Origin: F23-B02 sp963633225
Lineage (GTDB): Bacteria; Bacillota; Clostridia; Oscillospirales; Oscillospiraceae
Length of the DNA: 8,629 bases
Direction: 5' to 3'
Assembly (NCBI GenBank): GCA_963633225.1
Contig: CAVGXR010000021.1
Coordinates: 1-8,629, forward strand
In this document: positions 1 through 6,025 of the stretch, piece after piece
Layout: each line of letters begins with the position of its first letter
How positions within the stretch are numbered: position 1 is the first letter of the stretch
Position numbers and translations under genes: made by a program
The notes under the pieces: generated by a model
What the model was told of the DNA's origin: nothing
Databases searched by the model: none
The model's input: the letters and a program-made list of their open reading frames with translations, nothing else

Positions 1-389
1 TCATCGTTTCCGATGAGCCCGTTGCTTCTCCTCTGGTCGATATGGCTGACGTTATAGTTGCCATGAACCGTCCTTCTCTGGACAAGTTCGAGGCACATGT
101 CAAGCCCGGCGGCGTTCTGGTCATCAACAGCTCTCTGATCGACCGCAAGTCAGAGCGTGACGACATTCAGGTCGTATACTGCGACGCAAACCGCATTGCA
201 GAAGAAGTCGGCAACCCCAAGGGCGCAAACGTCGCTATTCTGGGCGCACTGCTGGCAAAGGCTCCCGTCGTTGACGACGAGAAGATGAGCGAGGCTATCC
301 GCATCGAGCTCGGTGAGCGCAAGGCAAAGTTCCTGCCCGGCAACATGAAGGCACTTCAGGCCGGCAAGGACGACGCTGCAAAGCAGTAA
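1..389 (+). CDS. 2-oxoacid:acceptor oxidoreductase gamma subunit (3' part)
   Basis: Partial gene: the frame is open from base 3 with no start in context, so the true start lies left of the window; the ATG at 42 is internal. The visible product (about 129 residues) matches the C-terminal part of the gamma subunit of 2-oxoacid:ferredoxin oxidoreductases (pyruvate, 2-oxoglutarate or branched-chain types). Family marks are the stretch SDEPVASPLVDMADVIVAMN, then PSLDKFEAHVKPGGVLVINS and NPKGANVAILGALL. These enzymes oxidatively decarboxylate a 2-oxoacid to acyl-CoA in the cytoplasm with ferredoxin as acceptor; the gamma subunit is part of the core complex and carries no iron-sulfur motif in the part seen. 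The alpha and beta subunits would be expected just upstream, outside the window. Codon use (AAG, GGC, CTG, ATC, AAC, CGC) is strongly biased compared with the minus-strand genes, fitting a highly expressed metabolic gene. Substrate cannot be decided; korC or vorC is possible but not assigned. Confidence 0.88.
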   Translation, partial: IVSDEPVASPLVDMADVIVAMNRPSLDKFEAHVKPGGVLVINSSLIDRKSERDDIQVVYCDANRIAEEVGNPKGANVAILGALLAKAPVVDDEKMSEAIRIELGERKAKFLPGNMKALQAGKDDAAKQ

Positions 390-407
390 TAATATCCAAG
401 CTTAATA

Positions 408-444
408 AAAAACAGGTACAGTCCATTGGATTGTACCTGTTTTT
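408..444. terminator. Bidirectional intrinsic terminator between convergent genes
   Basis: ACAGGTACA (412-420) pairs perfectly with TGTACCTGT (432-440). The stem continues inward through a G-T wobble and TCC/GGA to a three-base loop at 425-427. It is flanked by an A run (407-412) and a T run (440-444), so each strand reads as a stem followed by U residues. It lies 18 bases after the plus-strand oxidoreductase stop and can also stop the minus-strand operon that ends at 518. Confidence 0.88.
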
Positions 445-464
445 GCTTGTCAAAAATTTTTGAT

Positions 465-514
465 AAGTCTGCGGCTCGCACGTTTGCGAGCCGAGATGTA
501 TTTTTTTCAGACTT
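465..514. terminator. Second hairpin in the convergent intergenic gap, with outer stem
   Basis: CGGCTCGCA (472-480) pairs with TGCGAGCCG (485-493) around a four-base loop: nine perfect pairs, mostly GC. On the plus strand a run of seven T (501-507) follows after a short spacer. AAGTCTG (465-471) can additionally pair with CAGACTT (508-514), enclosing the inner hairpin with an unpaired A/T-rich side. The structure starts four bases after the stop codon of the minus-strand STAS-phosphotransferase gene, so it may act as that transcript's 3' end structure or as a backup plus-strand terminator. The T run is not immediately next to the inner stem, so terminator activity is less sure than for 408-444. 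Confidence 0.55.
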
Positions 515-517
515 GTG

Positions 518-1693
518 TCAGAACGTAAGCTCATTCACGGTCGGGACGAGGTCAATAAGCTTTTTTTGGTAGTATGCGATCAGCTCATCACGCTTGGGCT
601 CATTGCGGCGTATCGTGCGCCGCAGCAGACGCATATAGCCGATGATCCTTGCCTTGGTTTCGACCTCCCTGAGTCTCTCCTCGTCATCGGTACCGAGATA
701 CATGGCAAGCGCTCTGTGCCAGAACTCTATGCCGACCTCATAGGGGATGCCGATAAAGCGCTCCATCACCGAATGGTCAAGCTCGGAAAAGCCTCCGTAG
801 GCATTGAACATGGAGCCAAGCTCAAATATGGGATGCCCCGTGCAGAGCGTGTCCATGTCGATAAGCAGCGCCTCACCGTCGCGCACCATGACGTTGTTCG
901 TGTGATAGTCGCCGTGCATCATCGTGTTCTGCTCGGGAACGGCCTGCACCATATCGTATAGCTTCTCTCCGATATCTGCGGGCAGGTGCTCGCGGTCAAA
1001 CGCCGCCCAGCCGAGCGCTACCTGCTTCATATCGGGCATCTCGCCGGGCTTGAGCACGGTCGAGTGTATCTGCTTGAGCATATCTACATAGTATTTAAGC
1101 GGCTTTTCAAGATGCTCGGGGTCCTTTTTTATGAGCTCCGACAGGGAAGCGGCCTCCAGCAGCTCCATGACCGTGCCGTAGCTTTCGCCGATGCGCACAA
1201 CGTCATAGGGGATAGCGGTGTTTATCCCGAGAACCAGAGCCTTTCTTGCAAGGGCGCGCTCGCGCTGTATCTCCGGCAGAGCGTCGGGATTGAAGTAAAG
1301 CTTCACTATCGTTTCCGCATCATAGCGGTAAACAGCGCCGTTTGAGCCCTGACCGATAAGCGCGCAGCCCTCAACCGAGAGGCGGCGGTATGCCTTTTTG
1401 ACCGTCATCATTTCCGTAAAGCCCGTCATATCAAAAATGTCATACACCTCAGGCGAGACGTTTATGACAGCGAGCTCCGGCTTTTCCTTTCGCAGACGCA
1501 GCAGTATGCGCAGACCGGCGCTCGATATATATTCGAGCTTCTCCGCGTCTATCACGACGGCAGCCTCAGGAGCTGCGGCACGGGCGGCGTTTATCTGCTT
1601 TTCCGCCTCCGAAGCGTTCGATGCGTCGATACGGCCGCTCAGACAAACGGTCAGCACATTGTCATTTATACGATATGTAAGCAATTCAGACAT
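518..1693 (-). CDS. STAS domain fused to an APH/choline-kinase-fold phosphotransferase
   Basis: The 391-residue product has two parts. Residues 1-105 are a STAS domain with the acceptor-serine motif YISSAGLRILL (55-65); S58 aligns with the serine phosphorylated in SpoIIAA/RsbV-type proteins. Residues 110-385 are a phosphotransferase of the APH fold, close to the family I know as TIGR02172. Visible motifs are a glycine-rich loop GQGSNGAVYR (114-123), the ATP lysine K131 in TIVKLY, the Brenner motif HGDYHTNN (260-267) with catalytic D262 and N267, and IDMD (278-281) for metal binding, then GHPIFELG. All catalytic positions seem present, so it is probably active on an unknown small molecule. It is the last gene of the operon. 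A strong GGAGGT site at 1700-1705 lies inside the last codons of the HD gene, seven bases from this ATG, and only two bases separate the genes. I infer that STAS phosphorylation state gates the kinase half; this is not shown by the sequence. No transmembrane segment is evident. Confidence 0.9.
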   Translation of the reverse strand: MSELLTYRINDNVLTVCLSGRIDASNASEAEKQINAARAAAPEAAVVIDAEKLEYISSAGLRILLRLRKEKPELAVINVSPEVYDIFDMTGFTEMMTVKKAYRRLSVEGCALIGQGSNGAVYRYDAETIVKLYFNPDALPEIQRERALARKALVLGINTAIPYDVVRIGESYGTVMELLEAASLSELIKKDPEHLEKPLKYYVDMLKQIHSTVLKPGEMPDMKQVALGWAAFDREHLPADIGEKLYDMVQAVPEQNTMMHGDYHTNNVMVRDGEALLIDMDTLCTGHPIFELGSMFNAYGGFSELDHSVMERFIGIPYEVGIEFWHRALAMYLGTDDEERLREVETKARIIGYMRLLRRTIRRNEPKRDELIAYYQKKLIDLVPTVNELTF

Positions 1694-1695
1694 TT

Positions 1696-2262
1696 TTATA
1701 CCTCCGCAAAAATTGTCTTTATCAGTCTGTCAAGCTCCTGCCATGCCTGCGTGTCGGAAAGCTCAGTCAAGCTCTCGGCAATGCTGCGGTAGTACCAGGC
1801 CTGCTGTGCGGTATCCTTCTGATTGAAGTCCTGCCATACTCCGTCGCCCTTGCTCAGCCATACATGATGTATTGAGCGCAGATTTGCAAGCTTATCGCCG
1901 AGATACAGGATCTTTATATCTCTGTCCTGCGTTTGGCTCAGAATACGCAGCGACTCCGATTTCCGAGCCTTCCATGTGCTCTCCGCGGGAAGAGGCCGCA
2001 TTTTATCCTCTGTTTCCGATGCGACGAGCTCCGCGACCCTTTTGCCGAAGCGCTCCTCGATCTCGCTCATCGGGATACCCGCATCCTCCACGACATCGTG
2101 AAGCGCCGCCGCCGCGATGACCTCCTGATCGCTCGTCACCGTGCCGACTATCACGGCTGCCTCCATGGGGTGCAGAATGTAAGGGGTGTCGGCCTGCTTG
2201 CGGCGCATTCCGTCGTGAGCCTCCGCCGCGAATATAATGGCTCTCGTTGCAAGCTCCGTCAT
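1696..2262 (-). CDS. HD-domain protein, RelA/SpoT-hydrolase (MESH1-like) type
   Basis: The 188-residue protein is a single HD domain resembling the hydrolase half of RelA/SpoT enzymes and small alarmone hydrolases. Key positions follow the family order: H16, R20/R21, Y28-x-x-H31-P, H55-D56 with E59-D60 in HDVVED, and D123 plus N127 in GDKLANLR. In that family H31, H55, D56 and the late aspartate hold a metal ion, and the ED pair activates water for removal of the 3' diphosphate of (p)ppGpp. No synthetase, TGS or ACT domain is attached, and the length suits a stand-alone hydrolase. The start ATG overlaps the stop of the upstream STAS gene as ATGA; its own ribosome site is weak, so translational coupling is likely. 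It sits between two STAS genes, so its activity or amount may be tied to that circuit (inference). Hydrolysis of another nucleotide is possible. Confidence 0.85.
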   Translation of the reverse strand: MTELATRAIIFAAEAHDGMRRKQADTPYILHPMEAAVIVGTVTSDQEVIAAAALHDVVEDAGIPMSEIEERFGKRVAELVASETEDKMRPLPAESTWKARKSESLRILSQTQDRDIKILYLGDKLANLRSIHHVWLSKGDGVWQDFNQKDTAQQAWYYRSIAESLTELSDTQAWQELDRLIKTIFAEV

Positions 2263-2555
2263 TCGATCACCAGTATATCGGCAAAGCCGGTCATTTCAAG
2301 AACATCCATCACATCGGCGCAGACACCCGTAAGCTTCATTGAGCCCATGTGGTTCATCTTCTTCTGCGCTACGAGCAGAACACGCAGACCCGCTGACGAA
2401 ACGTAGGTCAGCTTTGACAGGTCAAGGATCAGAACGCTTATCTCCGACGGCAGCTCGTTTATCACCTTTTCAAGCTCCGGCGAGGTGATGGTGTCAAGTC
2501 TGCCTTCTATATGAAGGGTCAGCGTTTCGTTTTTCCGTTCGGGATTTATCGTCAT
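2259..2555 (-). CDS. Stand-alone STAS protein (anti-sigma-factor-antagonist type)
   Basis: The 98-residue protein is one STAS domain. The hallmark LDLSKLTYVSSAGLRVLL (44-61) carries the acceptor serine S54, placed as in SpoIIAA and RsbV. In known partner-switching systems the dephosphorylated STAS protein binds an RsbW/SpoIIAB-type kinase and releases its sigma factor or other client, and the kinase inactivates it by phosphorylating that serine. The gene follows the phosphatase/kinase gene with an ATGA overlap (2552-2555) and also has an AAAGGAG site at 2565-2571, nine bases from the ATG. It is the natural substrate of the protein encoded just upstream. Its C-terminal section (MDVLEMTGFADILVIE) closely resembles the equivalent part of the STAS half of the downstream fusion (YDIFDMTGFTEMMTV), suggesting related clients. 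No sigma factor is encoded in the window, so its final target is unknown. Confidence 0.92.
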   Translation of the reverse strand: MTINPERKNETLTLHIEGRLDTITSPELEKVINELPSEISVLILDLSKLTYVSSAGLRVLLVAQKKMNHMGSMKLTGVCADVMDVLEMTGFADILVIE

Positions 2556-4738
2556 TTGCTCAGACTCCTTTCCAGCTTTTTAGTCATCGTGAGTATGTTT
2601 TCGCCGTTTTCACGGGCGTATGTGACAGAGTCCATCGTCTGCTTTACGATGTAGATGCCCAGACCGCCGATCTCGCGCTGCTCTGCGCTGAGCGTAATAT
2701 CGGGATCGTCCTTTGCCAGCGGGTCAAAGGCAATGCCCGAGTCCGAAACAGTAAAGGTCGCGGTGTCGGAGGCATCATCTATGCTTACGGAAAGCCTTGC
2801 GCTGCCTTCACCGTCGGGATAGGCATAGTGGGCTATATTCACAAAGACCTCTTCGATGGCGACGCTCACGGAAACCTGAAGCTTCATCGGGCAGCCGGCC
2901 TTTTCCAGCTCAGCCTCGACAAAGCCGAGAACCTCAGGTATATTCTCCTCCTTTGCCTCGAAGCAGCGTCCGGCAGCTTCCGCTGCACCCTTGAAATCCA
3001 TGAGCAGCATGGTTATATCGTCAAACTGCGGCGCACCTCCGGCAAAGCTCTTCAGGGAGCATATGAGCTCCTTGAGCATGGCCTCGGTGTCGCAGCTCGT
3101 GTGGCTGTTCAAGAAGCCTCTGAGCCGCTCCTCGCCGTAAAGCTGCTGCTTTGTGTCCGTTGTTTCCGTAACGCCGTCGGTGTACAGGAACAGCCTGTCC
3201 TCGGGATTTACGCGCAGACTGCTCTGCCGGTACTTTATGCCGTCCATACCTGCAAGGACAAGGCCGCTTCTCTCACGCAGGTACTCAAACTCTCCGTCCG
3301 CTCTTTTGAGAAGCGGAGGATTGTGCCCTGCGTTGACATAGTTAAGCTCGCCTGTTTTTATATCGAGAACGCCCATCCACGCGGTAACGAACAGCCCCGC
3401 GTCGTTTCCGTCGCACAAGAGCCTGTTTACCGTCGTAAAGACCTCCGAGGGCTCCATGCCCGTCTGCGTATAGTTTTTTATGAGCGTTTTTGTGATGACC
3501 ATGAACAGTGCCGCAGGAACGCCCTTGCCGGATACATCCGCAACGACGAGGGCAAGCCGATCCTCACCGATCATGAAAAAGTCGTAGAAATCGCCGCCGA
3601 CCTCCTTGGCCGGATGCATGAGCGCGTACAGCTCAAATTCGCAGTGCTCGGGGAAGGGAGGGAAGATGCACGGCAGCATATGCGCCTGAATGTCCGAGGC
3701 AAGCTTAAGCTCGGCATTTATGCGCTCCTTTTCCGCCATGACGTTTTGAAGGTTATCCACATATTTTCCGAGGTCGCGTATCATGGACATGTACGAGCGC
3801 GCAAGCTCGCCGACCTCGGTTGAGTCCTTTGCATAGACCTCGCATTCGCTCAGCAGCCTGCTGCGCTGTGCATCGGTCGAGCGGCCGGAGTAATAGCTTC
3901 CGGCGATCTTCGCAAGCTTCTCTATCGGGCGGGATATCTTCCGCTCGGTAAAGCGCATAAAGCCGATCGACAGCGCAAAATAGGTGTTCATGGCAAGCGT
4001 CTCGAAAAGGTATATCCTGCCGAGAACGCTGATGCTTCCCGAACCGTACCTGTCGGTCAGGTAGACGGCGATGCCAACGAGCACGCAGATGCAGAGGCCG
4101 GTGACGAGGGTATTGAGTATCATACGCTCGTTCATTGAAAAATGCACGGGCTTTGTTTCGCCGCCGTCCTTGAGATTTTCCATGTGCCTCTGCAAAAGGC
4201 TGCCCAGTATCATGAGGGGAGCGCCGAAGAGAAGCCCCGAATCAAAGCTGTTTATGAAAAGGTACAGATTATCAAAAGAAATGATATCCGAAACGTGGTA
4301 TGCATGGTTGAGGATGCTTGTAAACAGCACCGTCAAAACAGCGTTCAGACCGAGCAGCAGGCAGAACTTGAGTATTCTCGATACGCTGTCGAGCCTGAAC
4401 TCCAGTCCGCCGCGCTCACGGTTTATCTTTTTCCAGAAGAAATACGCGCACATGGCGTAAAGTATCTGCAAAACGCTGTTTATCGAGGCATACAGAAGCT
4501 CATAGCCCGCGCTCATATCGCAGATAAGATTTCCCGCTGCGCAGCCGAGCGCCGCCGGCCAGCCGAAGATCATGCCGAGCACCGGCGTGAGCGCCGCCGT
4601 CGGACGCATCTGCGTAAGCTCCGATGCTGCCGCCCAGAGCTTAAACGGCGCTGTCAGCAGTATGAACAGCAGCATATTCATTGCAAACACAAACAGTGTA
4701 GCACGCTTTTTCGTAAGTTTCATTTTCATTGAGGGCAT
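2552..4738 (-). CDS. Membrane SpoIIE-type PP2C phosphatase with HAMP-like and RsbW-like kinase domains
   Basis: The 728-residue product has four parts. Residues 12-262 hold about six or seven membrane segments; the stretch MRPTAAL..GWPAALGCAAGNLICDM (44-75) resembles ECF-transporter substrate-binding (S) components. Residues 264-330 are HAMP-like, followed by a predicted coiled coil to about 350. Residues 350-582 are a SpoIIE/PP2C phosphatase with metal-binding aspartates in GGDFYD (381-386), VADVSGKG (399-406), LYTDGVTE (519-526) and FDD (572-574). Residues 590-725 are a GHKL ATPase of the RsbW/SpoIIAB kind: N box with E629/E630 and N634, DSGIAFDP (666-673) and GGLGIYI (691-697). The protein should thus both dephosphorylate and phosphorylate STAS serines in response to a membrane or ligand signal. 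The STAS gene downstream overlaps it. The start is uncertain: GGAGG lies only three bases from the ATG used here but twelve from the ATG of codon 4. A terminator-like hairpin lies just upstream. Confidence 0.92.
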   Translation of the reverse strand: MPSMKMKLTKKRATLFVFAMNMLLFILLTAPFKLWAAASELTQMRPTAALTPVLGMIFGWPAALGCAAGNLICDMSAGYELLYASINSVLQILYAMCAYFFWKKINRERGGLEFRLDSVSRILKFCLLLGLNAVLTVLFTSILNHAYHVSDIISFDNLYLFINSFDSGLLFGAPLMILGSLLQRHMENLKDGGETKPVHFSMNERMILNTLVTGLCICVLVGIAVYLTDRYGSGSISVLGRIYLFETLAMNTYFALSIGFMRFTERKISRPIEKLAKIAGSYYSGRSTDAQRSRLLSECEVYAKDSTEVGELARSYMSMIRDLGKYVDNLQNVMAEKERINAELKLASDIQAHMLPCIFPPFPEHCEFELYALMHPAKEVGGDFYDFFMIGEDRLALVVADVSGKGVPAALFMVITKTLIKNYTQTGMEPSEVFTTVNRLLCDGNDAGLFVTAWMGVLDIKTGELNYVNAGHNPPLLKRADGEFEYLRERSGLVLAGMDGIKYRQSSLRVNPEDRLFLYTDGVTETTDTKQQLYGEERLRGFLNSHTSCDTEAMLKELICSLKSFAGGAPQFDDITMLLMDFKGAAEAAGRCFEAKEENIPEVLGFVEAELEKAGCPMKLQVSVSVAIEEVFVNIAHYAYPDGEGSARLSVSIDDASDTATFTVSDSGIAFDPLAKDDPDITLSAEQREIGGLGIYIVKQTMDSVTYARENGENILTMTKKLERSLSK

Positions 4739-4740
4739 TT

Positions 4741-4747
4741 ACCTCCT
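4741..4747 (-). promoter_or_regulatory. Ribosome binding site of the SpoIIE-type gene
   Basis: On the minus strand this reads AGGAGGT, an almost perfect Shine-Dalgarno sequence. It is only three bases (counted from GGAGG) from the first ATG at 4738 and twelve from the in-frame ATG at 4729. Neither spacing is optimal, so the true start could be either; the N terminus differs by three residues only. Confidence 0.75.
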
Positions 4748-4757
4748 ATCAGCAGTC

Positions 4758-4780
4758 AAAAAGTCCCTTGCGGGATTTTT
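4758..4780 (-). terminator. Terminator-like or attenuator hairpin between MFS and phosphatase genes
   Basis: On the minus strand TCCC-GCAA-GGGA forms a short GC stem closed by a GNRA tetraloop. It is extended by AAAAA/TTTTT pairing with a single bulged C, and the T run serves as the U tract. It lies 17 bases after the MFS stop and about ten bases before the ribosome site of the next gene. Such placement suits partial termination or RNA processing that sets the ratio between the first three and last four genes. The GC stem is only four pairs, so full termination is doubtful. Confidence 0.5.
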
Positions 4781-4797
4781 GCACGCCGGAAAGCTTC

Positions 4798-6006
4798 TTA
4801 TTTTTTCTGCTTTGCCAGAGGCACGGCAGGGAACATGCTCAGGCTTTTTGTCATAGCAACGGTAAACAATATAACGCCGGCGGCAGAGAAAACCTGCACG
4901 CCACAGAGAGTCGGGCCTATGCCGGCAAGATCGATCATTATTCCGCCCGCAAAGCTTGCTATCAGATATCCGAGCGTCAGGGCGCTGCCTACAATAGACT
5001 GACCCTTGAGAAATTCACTCTCCGGCAGAGTGTGCGCCACGAAGCGAACGCCTGCCGGCACATAGATCGCATAGCCTGCAAATTGCAGAAACTCCGCTGC
5101 ATACAGCAGGTAAACATTCGGCGCGAGCATGATGGCAAGGTTCTTAGCAGCCCACATCCAGCCGGCAAATATTAAAAGCCTGCGGTTTCCGACATTGTCG
5201 GCTACGCGGCGGTACAGGAGCATTGCCGGAAGCTCCATCGTTGCGGAGATGAACGTCGCAATGCCGAGGTTCGAGCTGTCGCCGCCTATGCGAAGAATGA
5301 CCTGAATAAGATAGGTGTCCATAAAGCCGTTTGCCGTGGCAAGGCAGAGCACACCGGCAAAGAAAATATAAAACTGAGGATATTCGCTCATCAGTATTTT
5401 CTTTTCCTTCGCCGTTACGCTGCCAGGCTGACGCTCGGCAACATTCGGCGCATTGAAGGCCAGAACAGCAAAGCACAGCAGTATGCAGGGGATCATGTAC
5501 AGTCCGGGCAGAATGTTTGTCGTGAACTTCTGTATAAGCAGGCCGGTTGCAAGGCTCGTGAGCGAAAAGGCCATAGAGCCGCAGCCGCGGGCTGCGCCGA
5601 AATTGATCCTCGTGCCCTGCTCGTGATAGCCGCGGTACAGGGAGTTTACCGACGACTGCATCGAGGAGTTGAGGGAAAATACAAGAATGTACACTATGCA
5701 GAAGCCGATGCCGCCGAGAGGCAGCAGCAGGAGCGCTGCCGACAGCAGCACTATCAGCACATGCACGCCAAACATTGCCCGCCCCAGCTGAATGCCGGTG
5801 CGCTGAACAAAGGAAGCGACAAGGATCTGAAAGCCTGCCGAGCCGAGATTGCCAAGGCCGAGGATAATGCCGATCTTTCCGCTGCTGAAGCCCTTATCGA
5901 GCAGATATGTCGATGCAAAGCAGGATATGAGCGCAAGCGAGCAGAAATACAGTGCCTGAATGACCGCATAGAATGCGGTCGCATTTTTTTTGTTTACCGA
6001 TATCAT
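4798..6006 (-). CDS. MFS permease, LacY/HcaT-like (MFS_1_like) type
   Basis: The 402-residue product is a polytopic membrane protein with about twelve hydrophobic segments and a charged loop near its middle (AERQPGSVTAKEKK), the usual two-half layout of the major facilitator superfamily. The segment RINFGAARGCGSMAF at the start of the fourth or fifth helix resembles the YGRxRxWGS motif of the LacY/HcaT-type (MFS_1_like) group, which are mostly proton symporters of sugars, nucleosides or aromatic acids. There is no signal peptide, and the C terminus ends in a basic tail (AKQKK). The start is the only ATG in the first part of the protein; the ribosome site is weak (AAGGGA, about ten bases away) and lies across the stop of the lipoprotein gene, 15 bases upstream. 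Substrate is unknown; next to a secreted dipeptidase and an esterase-like lipoprotein, uptake of a released product is plausible but unproven. Confidence 0.85.
   Translation of the reverse strand: MISVNKKNATAFYAVIQALYFCSLALISCFASTYLLDKGFSSGKIGIILGLGNLGSAGFQILVASFVQRTGIQLGRAMFGVHVLIVLLSAALLLLPLGGIGFCIVYILVFSLNSSMQSSVNSLYRGYHEQGTRINFGAARGCGSMAFSLTSLATGLLIQKFTTNILPGLYMIPCILLCFAVLAFNAPNVAERQPGSVTAKEKKILMSEYPQFYIFFAGVLCLATANGFMDTYLIQVILRIGGDSSNLGIATFISATMELPAMLLYRRVADNVGNRRLLIFAGWMWAAKNLAIMLAPNVYLLYAAEFLQFAGYAIYVPAGVRFVAHTLPESEFLKGQSIVGSALTLGYLIASFAGGIMIDLAGIGPTLCGVQVFSAAGVILFTVAMTKSLSMFPAVPLAKQKK
5962..5980. other. Perfect inverted repeat in the 5' coding part of the MFS gene
   Basis: GACCGCAT (5962-5969) and ATGCGGTC (5973-5980) are perfect reverse complements around a three-base loop. 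In the MFS mRNA this hairpin begins about 26 bases after the start codon. An overlapping alternative, AATGCG/CGCATT (5972-5985), could compete with it. On the plus strand the repeat is followed by eight T, a terminator-like arrangement with no known plus-strand transcript to serve. Confidence 0.45.
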
Positions 6007-6010
6007 GCCT

Positions 6011-6025
6011 ATAAAGTCCCTTTAT
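6011..6025 (-). promoter_or_regulatory. Small hairpin spanning lipoprotein stop and MFS ribosome site
   Basis: ATAAAG and CTTTAT (6 pairs, three-base loop) form a small A/U-rich hairpin. It contains the TAA stop of the hydrolase gene (6022-6024) and the AAGGGA that would serve as the MFS ribosome site. A ribosome ending the hydrolase would open it, so it could couple the two genes. Stability is low, so this is tentative. Confidence 0.3.

Noticed and set aside
42..44. ATG as start of the oxidoreductase gamma subunit
   Set aside because: Conserved family residues (SDEPVASPLVD) are encoded before it in the same frame, so the gene begins outside the window.
450..463. Palindrome TCAAAAATTTTTGA after the terminator
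   Set aside because: It has no GC stem and a loop-less A/T core. It may be an operator, but nothing else supports it.
2828..3823. Long plus-strand open frame (331 codons) opposite the phosphatase gene
   Set aside because: It is a mirror of a strongly supported SpoIIE/PP2C gene on the other strand. Its translation shows no recognisable domain and it lacks a ribosome site.
4760..6022. Ten-base repeat AAAGTCCCTT at 4760 and 6013, in two intergenic gaps
   Set aside because: A shared 10-mer is expected by chance many times in a window this size, and the two copies sit in different hairpin contexts.
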